From: Chromatiales bacterium
GTDB taxonomy: Bacteria; Pseudomonadota; Gammaproteobacteria; Chromatiales; Chromatiaceae
DNA: 64,000 nucleotides
Direction of reading: 5' to 3'
Assembly: GCA_028280505.1 (NCBI GenBank)
Contig: JANQLO010000040.1
Coordinates: forward strand, 62,001 to 126,000
Shown piece after piece: positions 34,401 through 43,049 of this stretch (the first letter of the stretch is position 1; every line of letters starts with the position of its first letter). A program made the translations under genes and the position numbers. The notes under the pieces are model-generated. The model was not told where the DNA came from and did not search any database. It saw nothing but the letters and a program-made list of their open reading frames with translations.

Positions 34401-35857
34401 AGGTCGGCGAAATCCTGCGACGGATAATGACCGGCCAACATCTCCAGCAGCGCATGCAGGGCATCGCCGGACAGCTTCTGATAAGGATAGGCCCGGGTCA
34501 CCAGCCGCTCGATCTCATCGACCTTGTGCGGACGATCGCAACAGATCGCAACGATTTGTTGTGCCAACACATCGAGCGCGTTCTGCGGCACCCGGGTCGA
34601 TTCGATGTCTCCGGCACGCATGCGTTGTGCGATCACTGCGCTCTCCAACAGGTCGCCACGATACTTGGGAAAGATGCGGCCCTGGCTAATCTCACCGACC
34701 TGATGCCCGGCGCGTCCCACACGTTGCAGACCACGTGCGACCGAGCCCGGCGATTCCACCATCAATACGCGATCGATCGCACCCATATCGATACCCAGCT
34801 CCAAGGAACTGGTGGCGACAATGCCCTTGATCTTTCCCTGTTTTAGGCCCTCCTCGATCTGCGCGCGCTGCTCATGCGATACGCTGCCATGGTGCGACTG
34901 CACCAGTTCCTCGCCGGCCAGTTCATTCAGACGCTGCGTCAGGCGCTCACACAGGCCCCGGCTGTTGACGAATACCAGGGTTGCGCGATTGCCGCGGATC
35001 TCGCGCAACAACTGCGGGTAGATCAAAGGCCAGAGACCGCGCTCGGGTGGAGGCGGCGTCGCGACTTCACGGGTATAGAGTTCACCCAGAATCGAACCGC
35101 CTCGCGGCTCGGGCTTTGGCGCCGGCACCTGTTCCCTATCCGGCACCGGCACTTCGATCCGCAGATCGAGTAGCGGTCGCGCCGACAGATCCACGGTCTC
35201 GACCGCGCGCGGTCCGCCGAGAAATCGCGCGACCTCGTCCAACGGCCGCACGGTCGCGGACAAACCGATACGCTGCGGATCACGCGAGCACAATTCCGCC
35301 AGGCGCTCCAACGACAGCGCGAGATGAACACCGCGCTTGGTGCCCGCCAGCGAGTGGATCTCGTCGACGATGACCGTATGCACGCTGCGCAGATTCTCCC
35401 GCGCATGTGAACCGAGCAACAGGAAAAGTGATTCGGGTGTCGTCACCAGGATATCGGCCGGCGACTTGGCCTGGCGTTGACGTTCCTTCTGCGGCGTATC
35501 GCCGGTGCGGATGTCGACAGCCACATCGCGCATCACCTGACCCAAGCCGGCCGCCTGATGACGAATGCCGACCAGTGGCGCACGCAGATTGCGTTCAACA
35601 TCGTACACCAATGCCTTGAGCGGCGAGATGTACAACACCCGTACACCAGGCGGCGCGTCGATATCCAGCGTCAAGCAATAATCGATACCGGCCAGAAAGG
35701 CCGCCAGCGTTTTGCCACTGCCGGTAGGCGCGACCAGCAAGGCATGATCACCGGCCCGGATCGCCTGCCAACCCTGCTGCTGTACATCGGTCGGCTGAGT
35801 GAAGTTGCTCTCAAACCAGTTGCGGGTTGCTGTGCTGAATGCCAATGCCTCAGTCAC
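31403..35857 (-). CDS. lhr: ATP-dependent helicase Lhr, full-length
   Basis: 1484-residue superfamily 2 DNA helicase. It has Walker A APTGSGKTLAAFL, the DEIH box VDEIHSLAGTKRG, SLELGIDMGAID and QRVGRAGHQ in the N-terminal Lhr core (about 1-870), followed by the long C-terminal extension of winged-helix type seen in Lhr of E. coli (about 1540 residues). Lhr acts in DNA repair, unwinding 3'-tailed duplexes. Here it is coupled by ATGA overlap to the upstream ATP-dependent ligase and by one base to nei, so ligase, helicase and glycosylase are produced together. Confidence 0.94.
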   Translation of the reverse strand: MTEALAFSTATRNWFESNFTQPTDVQQQGWQAIRAGDHALLVAPTGSGKTLAAFLAGIDYCLTLDIDAPPGVRVLYISPLKALVYDVERNLRAPLVGIRHQAAGLGQVMRDVAVDIRTGDTPQKERQRQAKSPADILVTTPESLFLLLGSHARENLRSVHTVIVDEIHSLAGTKRGVHLALSLERLAELCSRDPQRIGLSATVRPLDEVARFLGGPRAVETVDLSARPLLDLRIEVPVPDREQVPAPKPEPRGGSILGELYTREVATPPPPERGLWPLIYPQLLREIRGNRATLVFVNSRGLCERLTQRLNELAGEELVQSHHGSVSHEQRAQIEEGLKQGKIKGIVATSSLELGIDMGAIDRVLMVESPGSVARGLQRVGRAGHQVGEISQGRIFPKYRGDLLESAVIAQRMRAGDIESTRVPQNALDVLAQQIVAICCDRPHKVDEIERLVTRAYPYQKLSGDALHALLEMLAGHYPSQDFADLRPLLAWDRTTDMLSPRRGSPMLSRMNAGTIPDRGNYTVTLGSEGGRLGELDEEMVFETRAGENILLGASTWRVEEITRDKVIVSPAPGEPGKLPFWHGDGPGRPIELGRALGAFVRRLGAKSQTAAIDWLQTETQLDANAAENLTTYVREQKQHTGSLPTDRDITVERFRDELGDWRVCILSPFGARVHAPWSMALQYELSNRSGFEVQVMYTDDGIVLRFADVEELPSLSTLLPDPNEVEEQVTEQLAQTAMFAGLFRENAARSLLLPRRRADQRNPLWAQRLKAQNLLAAVRQYPSFPVVLETYRQALSDIFDIAALCELLRDISSRRVRVNEVETPSASPFARSLVFAYVAAYIYEQDAPLAERKAQALTLDRQLLGELLGQAELRELIDPQVMAELEDELQRLVESRRARDADEIHDLLRQLGDLNETELTVRVSCPLSAALEALSASRRAIAIKLAGDTRWIAAEDAGLYRDALGAMPPSGLPDSFIQTVEQSLEKVFRRYAKTHGPFLTQDLADRYGLRPALVEPVLQSLLRQGHLVQGEIRPGGVALDWCDAEVLRRLKRRTLARLRDAVAPVDAAVLGRFLPEWHGLGDTHEGLPRLREVVQQLEGLELPWSMLHTSLLPARMARFNLDMLDMLAASGQVVWVGCGASGNKDGRIALYLREHAGRLLSSVQVADTGIEQPIHRAIVERLQQRGASFLFELQDAVKDDSEPPSSQDFLHALWDLVWAGQITNDTFAPLRALGMRGGGSSRARLRADAAMAGGRWSLVANLCDDSVSDTERALARAEMLLDRYGVVSREAVHAENLAGGFGPIYKVLSAMEDSGKVRRGYYVEGLSGAQFARPGVVDRIRAVADDTASSSTDGESEIRCLSVVDPANPWGSLLPWPETGNPKAGTSPRRVAGAWVLLDAGRPLLYLTAGGRHLLTFPSGLSDPDRAAAAFATLHEIPRTTRRRSLVIEKIDGVPVRESRYAEVMQASGFVSDYRGLAAERFA

Positions 35858-37401
35858 GCCGACTCACCGCCGTATCGGGCCGCGAAAATCTTGCGGACGG
35901 TCTGTATCGTATCGGCCTCGCTGGACGGTTTGTCGTCACGATAACGCTTCACGCGGGCGAAGCGCAGCGCCATGCCGGCCGGATATTGACGGCTGCGCTG
36001 CAGTTCATTGAACGCGATCTCGACCACCAATTCGGGGCGAACGTGAACGATATGGTCCTCGCGTCCGATCTCGCGTTGCAATAGTTGTTCGGTCTGCCAA
36101 TTCAGCATCGCATCGGTGAGGCCCTTGAAGGTCTTGCCGAGCATAACAAAGCTGTTGGATTCGGGGTCACGCGCACCGAGGTGCAGATTGCTCAGCTTCC
36201 CCTCGCGTCGACCGCTGCCCCACTCGGCGGCGATCACAACCAGATCGAGCGTATGCGCCGGCTTGATCTTCAACCAATCGGCACCCCGGTTACCGGCCTG
36301 ATAGCTGGCTCCCGGCGATTTGGCCATGATGCCCTCATGGCCGACGGCCATCGCCTGCTGCAGAAATCGCTCGGCGGCTTCGATGTCCGCGGTAACCAAA
36401 CGCGGCACACACAACGACTCGCCGACACGCTCATGCAAAGCCCGAATACGCTCCTGATCCGGCTGGTCGATCAAATCCGTACCATCCAGATAAAGACAAT
36501 CGAAACATGAAACCGATAGCGGAATCTGTTTACGCATATCCGCGACTTGCTGACGCCGTCCGAAGCGTCGCATGGTGACCTGAAACGGCAGTGGACGGCC
36601 ATCGGCATCCAGTGCGATCGCCTCGCCGTCCAGCACGATGCTGTGCGCCGCCAACCCGCTGATCGCTTCCACCAGTTCCGGCACGCTGTCGGTAACCTCG
36701 TTGAGATGACGAGTGAACACTCTCACCTGGTCATCCAGCTTATGGATCTGGACGCGCGCGCCATCGAGCTTGTATTCGAACGCAGACTGCCCCATTTGTC
36801 CGAGGGCCTCACCAACCGCCCCCGCGGGTTGCGCCAGCATCGGTTGGATCGGCCGAAACAACTCGAATGAAAAACCGTCGAGGCCTGCCTGCCCCTGCTG
36901 CAACGCCTTATCCGCCACATCGGGCAGATCGCCGGACAACATGACGGCCCGGCGCACTGCATCCGGCGTCAGACCGGATGCCTCGGCGATCGCCTCGGCC
37001 ATGACGCCGTCAAGCGCTCCTTGGCGCATCTCACCAAGGATCAAATGTTCCAGAAACACCTGTTCCTCTTGGGTGGCCTGTCCGAACAAGCCGGATAACA
37101 AATGCTTACGCTCGGCCTGCGAACCGGCGCCTCTGGCTTTTGCGATGGTCGAGAGTGTTGCGTGGACGGCACCGATCGTGAGCACGGCATCCACCGCCGG
37201 CGCGATCCGCGCAGCCTTCACGATAGCATAACCCAGCCCGATCTTGCCCTGAGGCAAGCTGCCGGTCAGATAGGCAACCGCAATGGCGATCTCCGAGGGG
37301 GTTAGCCTGCGCAACAACGTCGCAAGTTCATGCGTTTTTTTGAGACGACTGCGCGTCGCTGTCAGCGCGGCCGAAACCTTGGCGAGTTCGGCTAGCAGCA
37401 T
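35854..37401 (-). CDS. ATP-dependent DNA ligase
   Basis: 515-residue ATP-dependent DNA ligase with an N-terminal DNA-binding domain (LLRRLTPSEIAIAVAYLTGS), the nucleotidyl-transfer motif FEYKLDGARVQIHK with catalytic Lys, VLDGEAIALDADGRPLPFQ, and the OB-fold end with VAFNELQRSRQYPAGMALRF-like text. The start ATG 37401 (MLLAELAKVSAAL) is preferred; the frame is open to 37455 but those 18 residues are not family-like. Its stop overlaps the lhr start (ATGA). It is the first gene of the repair operon and is distinct from the NAD-dependent LigA. Confidence 0.9.
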   Translation of the reverse strand: MLLAELAKVSAALTATRSRLKKTHELATLLRRLTPSEIAIAVAYLTGSLPQGKIGLGYAIVKAARIAPAVDAVLTIGAVHATLSTIAKARGAGSQAERKHLLSGLFGQATQEEQVFLEHLILGEMRQGALDGVMAEAIAEASGLTPDAVRRAVMLSGDLPDVADKALQQGQAGLDGFSFELFRPIQPMLAQPAGAVGEALGQMGQSAFEYKLDGARVQIHKLDDQVRVFTRHLNEVTDSVPELVEAISGLAAHSIVLDGEAIALDADGRPLPFQVTMRRFGRRQQVADMRKQIPLSVSCFDCLYLDGTDLIDQPDQERIRALHERVGESLCVPRLVTADIEAAERFLQQAMAVGHEGIMAKSPGASYQAGNRGADWLKIKPAHTLDLVVIAAEWGSGRREGKLSNLHLGARDPESNSFVMLGKTFKGLTDAMLNWQTEQLLQREIGREDHIVHVRPELVVEIAFNELQRSRQYPAGMALRFARVKRYRDDKPSSEADTIQTVRKIFAARYGGESA

Positions 37402-37617
37402 CGCGTATTCCCGACTGATCCAAACCTCAATTATCCACCGAAATGGTACCGGCAACCGGCACTCTCGGATGTACTCGGGTTATCGCTTCAGAGGGTCCCA
37501 AGTAACCCCGGGCGACAGATTGAAACGCCAACCTCACCAAATCGCGAATTACCGCGAAAACTTACGCATAAAAGAGATGGCTCATTCGGCCCCAAACTGA
37601 TTGTTTACGGGCTGTTA

Positions 37618-37642
37618 GAGATCCCCGATAAACGGGGATCTC
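37618..37642. repeat. perfect 10-bp inverted repeat (hairpin) near the 3' end of the unknown gene
   Basis: GAGATCCCCG and CGGGGATCTC flank a 5-base loop, 13 bp past the stop of the - strand gene at 37656. It could end transcription of that gene, but no T-run follows on either strand, so it is recorded as a hairpin rather than a terminator. Confidence 0.55.
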
Positions 37643-37655
37643 CATTAAAAATGCG

Positions 37656-38105
37656 CTAGGCTGCCAACTTGGCCAACGCCGATGACAATGTCTGGGTGTT
37701 GTCGAGAACAACCGCGAGTCTCGCAGCACTTCTCAAAGGCAGGCTGACCTCGCCCTCGCCGATCTGAATAGTCATGGCCGAAGCACGACGGCGTAATACA
37801 TAATGACGCTCAGACGTGCCAATCGGCCCAACTCGATGCGGCTCGCCATCTACGATGGTAGCCAAAATCGCATCGGCCAATGTTTTTCCTTCGTCCGGTT
37901 CTAACACCAGACGTTTGAAGTGTTCGATAGTCAGCGACAGTAAAACGTCTTCAAGCTGCTGGTCGTTTAACGTTTCCACATGCGCTGCGCTGAACACGAG
38001 CTGACGTTCCAGCCACACCTCCAAAGTAACGCCCTCGCACTGAGCCCGTTCCTTGACCGCCTGCCAAACCTCGGAGGCCAGCCGGATACCCTGTTCGGTG
38101 TTCAT
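37656..38105 (-). CDS. conserved protein of unknown function, 149 aa
   Basis: I do not recognise it. The start is well supported: AAGGAG lies 7 bp before ATG. The first half (MNTEQGIRLASEVWQAVKERA, GVTLEVWLERQLV) resembles a ribbon-helix-helix or helical adaptor; the second half alternates short strands (HYVLRRRASAMTIQIGEGEV) and ends with SALAKLAA. It is soluble and carries one Cys. It stands alone with a hairpin behind it, upstream of the ligase operon on the same strand. Confidence 0.6.
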   Translation of the reverse strand: MNTEQGIRLASEVWQAVKERAQCEGVTLEVWLERQLVFSAAHVETLNDQQLEDVLLSLTIEHFKRLVLEPDEGKTLADAILATIVDGEPHRVGPIGTSERHYVLRRRASAMTIQIGEGEVSLPLRSAARLAVVLDNTQTLSSALAKLAA

Positions 38106-38677
38106 AGATACGCTCCTTGACGTTTCCTATCTCTCTCTACGACATGGCGCCAATCAGCCGCTTTCGGGCTAAGAGGTCATACAAGAATCACAAAATCATC
38201 GCAGCAATCCAAGATAGTTTTCCGATATATAACAACGGATTAAGTATCAATAACCGAATCTCCTGGAATTCGTGCTCCCATCGTGTGTCTACTCAGCTTC
38301 ACCTTAGCGAAACACCTATTGCGCACAATACCAGCCACGAGCAAGGCCATATCGTCGGAGTGAACGCCGGATGTATCATTTTCGATTCGGCATACGATCC
38401 ATGGTTTTTGACGGCTTTACCGGGATCTTGATCGCAAGCGCTATGCGCGCCGTCTCGAAACCTATGTTTACCGTGGTTGATAGCCCAACCCGCAGTGACA
38501 CACTTGCGATCAAAGTGCCGCTACCCAAAACTGCACACATCGACACGATTGAAGAAGCCAAGGTACACGCCAGGGGTAGCGATGATCTGGGAGCAGTAGG
38601 CCGGGAACCGGATGATTCCTTCCCGGTCGAAGCCAATTGCCACTTCACATAGACCTCATGCCCACTGGAAAATCGCC
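38106..38677. other. 572-bp stretch without a supported gene
   Basis: Lies between the unknown - strand gene and iorA. Short frames (for example 38117-38431 +) have composition unlike the neighbours and no RBS. The left part is relatively AT-rich and should hold the divergent promoters. Nothing else was recognised. Confidence 0.4.
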
Positions 38678-39133
38678 ATGCTGACATTGAATATCAACGG
38701 CCAAGAACATCGTATCGACGCAGCACCCGACATGCCCCTGCTCTGGGTAATTCGAGACCTCGTCGGACTCAAAGGCACCAAGTTCGGTTGCGGCATTGCC
38801 CAGTGCGGATCGTGCACCGTGTTGCTCAACGGCGTCGCACAGCGCGCCTGTGCGCTGCCCGTCAGCGCCGCGGTGGGCCAGGAAGTCACGACCATCGAAG
38901 GTCTGGACGATAAAGTGGGGCAAGCCGTAAAGGCCGCCTGGGAAGAAATCGCAGTGCCCCAATGCGGCTATTGCCAATCCGGACAGATCATGACGGCGAC
39001 CGGACTGCTGACTACGAAACCCAACCCGACCGATAAGGAGATCGCGGACATGATGTCCGGCAATATCTGTCGTTGCTGCACTTACCATCGGATCAACAAA
39101 GCCGTTCGGCTTGCCGCCGACAAACTGGCTTGA
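38678..39133 (+). CDS. iorA: isoquinoline 1-oxidoreductase-type alpha subunit, [2Fe-2S] protein
   Basis: 151-residue electron-transfer subunit with two [2Fe-2S] sites: the plant-type GCGIAQCGSCTVLLNG plus a later Cys, and the helical site CGYCQSGQ with CRCC. The start ATG 38678 (MLTLNINGQ) is the family start; the open frame further upstream is ignored. It pairs with the molybdopterin subunit 12 bp downstream. IorAB-type enzymes hydroxylate N-heterocycles or oxidise aldehydes and pass electrons to membrane cytochromes. The substrate cannot be read from the sequence. Confidence 0.9.
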   Translation: MLTLNINGQEHRIDAAPDMPLLWVIRDLVGLKGTKFGCGIAQCGSCTVLLNGVAQRACALPVSAAVGQEVTTIEGLDDKVGQAVKAAWEEIAVPQCGYCQSGQIMTATGLLTTKPNPTDKEIADMMSGNICRCCTYHRINKAVRLAADKLA

Positions 39134-39145
39134 GGAGGCAGTACT

Positions 39146-41335
39146 ATGGACACGCAGTTGACCAAGGTTTCTCGTCGCCAGTTCCTGCTTGCCGGCTTGA
39201 GCGGAGGTATCGGCCTGACGCTGGGCATGTCTGTCCCGGCTCTGGCCAAAATGGGCGAAGCAGGTCCGGGACTGGCAGGGACCGACAAAGCCGGCGCCGC
39301 CCTCGCCCCCAATGCCTTCGTACGTATCGGTAACGACGACCGGGTGACCGTGGTCGCCAAACATCTGGAAATGGGACAAGGCACTCATACCGGCATGGCG
39401 ACCCTGGTTGCCGAGGAACTGGACGCGCGCTGGTCACAGGTCGAGGTAATCGCCGCGCCGGCCGATGCCGACCGCTATAACAATCTGTTGTGGGGACCGG
39501 CGCAGGGCACGGGCGGCAGCACTGCGATCGCCAACGCCTATGAACAGATGCGACAGGCGGGCGCGGCCGCACGTGCGATGCTGGTCCAGGCCGCGGCACA
39601 ACGCTGGCAGGTAAGCACCGATGAAATCACCGTGCAAGACGGTATGCTCAAACACGATGCCAGCGGGCGTCGGGCGAGTTTCGGCGAGTTGGCCGATGCA
39701 GCCGCTCAACTGCCGGTACCGGAAACCGTCGAACTCAAATCACCAGAACGGTTCCGCCTGATCGGCAAAGACGTCGTGCGCAAAGACCTGACAGCCAAGA
39801 TCGACGGTAGCGCGATCTTCACACAGGATATCGAACGTCCCGACATGCTCGTCGCCGTGGTCGCTCATCCACCGCGTTTTGGCGCCAAGCTCGCCGGCTT
39901 CAACGACAACGAGGCAAAAAAACGCCCCGGTGTCCGCGCGGTGGTAAAAATCCCATCGGGGGTCGCCGTACTCGCGGATCACTACTGGGCGGCCCAGCAA
40001 GGTCGCAGCGCACTGTCGATCCAGTGGGATGAAACCGCGGCTATGAGCATCGGCTCGGACGAGATCTTCGCCGATTACCGCGATTATCTTGACAAGGCCG
40101 GGACCGTTGCAAGAAATGACGGCGATGCCGATCGTGTGCTTGCAGAAAGTACCGATGTCATTCGGACCGATTATCAGTTCCCGTTCCTCGCCCATGCCGC
40201 GATGGAACCCATGAACTGCGTGATCGAGCAACAGGCCGACGGCAGCGTCGAGCTTTGGTATGGCGCACAGATTCAAACCGCCGACCAGGCCGCCGTGGCC
40301 AAGGTACTCGGAATCGAACCGCCGCAGGTACGTATCAACACCCTGTTCGCCGGTGGCTCCTTCGGCCGCCGCGCCAATCCCGCCGCGGACTATGTGGTCG
40401 AGGCGGCGGAGATCCTGAAGGCCATCGAAGGTATTGCGCCGGTCAAGCTGGTCTGGTCACGCGAGGATGACATGCGTTCCGGGTGGTATCGGCCGGCGTA
40501 CATGCATCGCGTCGAGGCCGTGTTGGATCAACAGGGCATGCCCAAGGCATGGCGTAACCGTATCGTCGGCCAATCGATCATCACCGGTACGCCGTTCGAG
40601 TCGGCGTTGATCAAGGACGGCGTCGACATCACCTCGGTCGAAGGCGCATCGAACCTGCCGTATGCGATTCCGGACCTCAAGGTCGAACTGCATACGACCC
40701 AGCTACCGGTACCCATTCAATGGTGGCGTGCTGTCGGCTCGACCCATACCGCGTTCGCAACCGAGGTCTTCATCGATGAACTGGCACGTACCGCCGAGAA
40801 AGACCCGGTCGAATACCGGCGTGCCCTGCTACGCGAACACCCGCGTCATCTCGGGGTGCTCGATCTCGCGGTCAAGCACAGCGCCTGGGGCAGGCCGCTG
40901 GCGAAGAATCGCGGTCGTGGCGTGGCGGTACACGAATCCTTCAACTCCTTTGTCGCCATGGTCGCGGAGGTTACCGTGGCGGATGACGGTCGCTACAGCG
41001 TCGACCGGGTCGATGTCGCCGTCGATTGCGGCATCGCGGTCAACCCCGATATCGTGCGCGCGCAAATGGAAGGCGGTCTCGGCTTCGGACTGTGCGCGGT
41101 GTTGGAGAGCGAAATCACCATCGAGGACGGCGCCGTGGTGCAGGGTAACTTCGACGGCTATACCGTACTGCGATCGAATCAGATGCCCGATGTCCGGGTA
41201 CACATCGTGCCCTCGACCGAAGCGCCGACCGGTGTCGGCGAACCGGGCACACCGGTCATCGCGCCGGCGGTGGCCAGCGCCTTGTCGTCCGTCACGGGCA
41301 AGCGTTATGACAAATTGCCGATCCGTCGCGCATGA
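39146..41335 (+). CDS. iorB: isoquinoline 1-oxidoreductase-type beta subunit, molybdopterin-binding
   Basis: 729-residue catalytic subunit of the xanthine-oxidase superfamily. A Tat signal ([19 protein letters not shown], about residues 8-27) sends the folded AB complex to the periplasm. Visible cofactor segments: [30 protein letters not shown], the [20 protein letters not shown] block and the near-terminal [18 protein letters not shown] with the catalytic Glu of the family. It ends in a 4-bp overlap with xdhC, so alpha, beta, XdhC and MocA form one operon that makes and loads a cytosine-form molybdenum cofactor. Confidence 0.92.
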   Translation: MDTQLTKVSRRQFLLAGLSGGIGLTLGMSVPALAKMGEAGPGLAGTDKAGAALAPNAFVRIGNDDRVTVVAKHLEMGQGTHTGMATLVAEELDARWSQVEVIAAPADADRYNNLLWGPAQGTGGSTAIANAYEQMRQAGAAARAMLVQAAAQRWQVSTDEITVQDGMLKHDASGRRASFGELADAAAQLPVPETVELKSPERFRLIGKDVVRKDLTAKIDGSAIFTQDIERPDMLVAVVAHPPRFGAKLAGFNDNEAKKRPGVRAVVKIPSGVAVLADHYWAAQQGRSALSIQWDETAAMSIGSDEIFADYRDYLDKAGTVARNDGDADRVLAESTDVIRTDYQFPFLAHAAMEPMNCVIEQQADGSVELWYGAQIQTADQAAVAKVLGIEPPQVRINTLFAGGSFGRRANPAADYVVEAAEILKAIEGIAPVKLVWSREDDMRSGWYRPAYMHRVEAVLDQQGMPKAWRNRIVGQSIITGTPFESALIKDGVDITSVEGASNLPYAIPDLKVELHTTQLPVPIQWWRAVGSTHTAFATEVFIDELARTAEKDPVEYRRALLREHPRHLGVLDLAVKHSAWGRPLAKNRGRGVAVHESFNSFVAMVAEVTVADDGRYSVDRVDVAVDCGIAVNPDIVRAQMEGGLGFGLCAVLESEITIEDGAVVQGNFDGYTVLRSNQMPDVRVHIVPSTEAPTGVGEPGTPVIAPAVASALSSVTGKRYDKLPIRRA

Positions 41336-42291
41336 CCGAACCCGCACGCTTCGGGAGTGACCATGAAGTCTTGACTGCCCTGATCGATTGGGCGGTAGCG
41401 GGTCAAAGCGGTGCACTGGTCACGGTATTGCGCACCTGGGGTTCATCACCGAGGCCGCCGGGGTCAATGCTGGCGATTCGCCGTGACGACGGTCGCATGG
41501 TCGGTTCGGTATCGGGCGGATGCGTCGAAGCCGATCTGGTCGAACGCTATATCGCCGGAGAACTCGCCGACTGCCCCACGACAGTCGACTATGGCGTCGA
41601 CCCGGCCGGCGCCGCGCGCTTCGGTCTGCCGTGTGGCGGACAATTGGAGCTGCTGGTCGAAGAACCGGAGAGCGCTGCACTACAACCGGTCGTGGACGCC
41701 ATCGCCGACGGACGCCTCATCGAAAGACGCGTCTGTCTCGAAACCCATGAAGTCAGTCTGCACCCAAGCGACAGCGATTCGGATTTCGAAGTCGAAACGC
41801 ATACGGTACGAAAGCGCTTTGGGCCGCATTGGCGGTTGATCCTCGTCGGCGCCGGGCAACTGGCCGACTATCTCGCGCGCATTGCGCTCACGCTTGGCTT
41901 TCGCATCGTCCTGTGTGATCCGCGACCGGAGTTTCACAGCGACCTGGACGGCGTCAGCGTGACCCGGCGAATGCCCGACGATCTGATCCAAGCACTTCCG
42001 CAGACCCGTCGCACCGCCATCGTGACTTTGGCACATGATCCCAAGCTCGACGATCTCGCGCTGCTCGACGCCTTGCAGACCGATTTTTTCTATATCGGCG
42101 CATTGGGCTCGAAACGCACCTCAGCTGCCCGACGGGAACGTTTAGCGACACTCGGCGTCAGCAAGGCGCAACTGAGTAAGTTGCGGGCGCCGGTGGGATT
42201 GGACATCGGCAGCCACACGCCGGCAGAGATCGCCGTCGCCATCGCTGCCGACCTCACGGCCGTTCGTCACGGCATTGACACCGCGCAGTGA
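41332..42291 (+). CDS. xdhC: XdhC family molybdoenzyme accessory protein
   Basis: 319-residue cofactor chaperone that receives and sulfurates the molybdenum cofactor before insertion. It has the N-terminal XdhC/CoxI domain ([32 protein letters not shown]) and the C-terminal Rossmann-type domain ([17 protein letters not shown]) ending with the family block [20 protein letters not shown]. It overlaps iorB and mocA by 4 bp each, which identifies its client as IorAB. Confidence 0.92.
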   Translation: MTEPARFGSDHEVLTALIDWAVAGQSGALVTVLRTWGSSPRPPGSMLAIRRDDGRMVGSVSGGCVEADLVERYIAGELADCPTTVDYGVDPAGAARFGLPCGGQLELLVEEPESAALQPVVDAIADGRLIERRVCLETHEVSLHPSDSDSDFEVETHTVRKRFGPHWRLILVGAGQLADYLARIALTLGFRIVLCDPRPEFHSDLDGVSVTRRMPDDLIQALPQTRRTAIVTLAHDPKLDDLALLDALQTDFFYIGALGSKRTSAARRERLATLGVSKAQLSKLRAPVGLDIGSHTPAEIAVAIAADLTAVRHGIDTAQ

Positions 42292-42875
42292 AGATCACGG
42301 GCATCCTGCTCGCCGCCGGCGCCAGCGAGCGATTGGGACAGGACAAACGCCGACTGACGCTGCCAAACGGCACGACCTTACTGAGTCATTGCACCGCGCG
42401 CTTGCGAGCCATCCTCGATGACGTCGTTGTCGTGCTACGTCCGGAAGACGACGACCTGGCAGGCAACCTAGAGGCAGCAGGCTGTCGCGTTTGTCGCAAT
42501 CCAGCCCCCGAATTGGGTATGGGCAAAAGCCTGAGCTGCGGCATCGCCGGCAGCGACGACAGCGACGGCTGGCTCATCCAGCCGGCCGACCTGCCTTTGC
42601 TGAAGCCGTCCACGGTCCGCCGGATCAGTCAGAGTCTGCAAACCGCCGATGCCGTCATCCCCTTTTGCCATGGCAGGCGCGGCCATCCGGTCGGCTTCGG
42701 TCGCCGTTTTCGCGAACGACTCTTGAACCTGTCGGGCGACCAGGGTGGCCGACGGATCCTGCGAGACACCGGCAACGGAAAAGTGCTGTGGCTCAATCTG
42801 CACGACCCCGGCATCTACCGCGATATCGATCAGGTCGCGGATATCGCGACCATAGAACGTCTTATGCGGTCATGA
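42288..42875 (+). CDS. mocA: molybdenum cofactor cytidylyltransferase-like protein (MocA)
   Basis: 195-residue nucleotidyltransferase with the N-terminal signature ITGILLAAGASERLGQDKRR (GxGxR-type loop with Lys) and the metal motif QPADLPLL. C-terminal GRRGHPVGFGRRF and GDQGGRRIL are typical of MocA. It should add CMP to molybdopterin for the IorAB enzyme, whose family uses the cytosine dinucleotide form. GTG start overlapping the xdhC stop; last gene of the operon. It could instead be a MobA/NboR-like paralogue, but context favours MocA. Confidence 0.88.
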   Translation: MKITGILLAAGASERLGQDKRRLTLPNGTTLLSHCTARLRAILDDVVVVLRPEDDDLAGNLEAAGCRVCRNPAPELGMGKSLSCGIAGSDDSDGWLIQPADLPLLKPSTVRRISQSLQTADAVIPFCHGRRGHPVGFGRRFRERLLNLSGDQGGRRILRDTGNGKVLWLNLHDPGIYRDIDQVADIATIERLMRS

Positions 42876-43049
42876 ACGTACCCTAGGCCAAAGACCCAAA
42901 AGCATAAGGTCAGGGGTAATTCGCCGTTGGACAACTGCTAGCCTTGCAGCAACTGAAAAGTCAGGCAATCGCGCAAGCGCCGTGTCGTCGGGTCAACTGT
43001 CACGACAGCACATCGTCTCGATAAAAAATCTCTTCAAAGGAGAGCGGAC

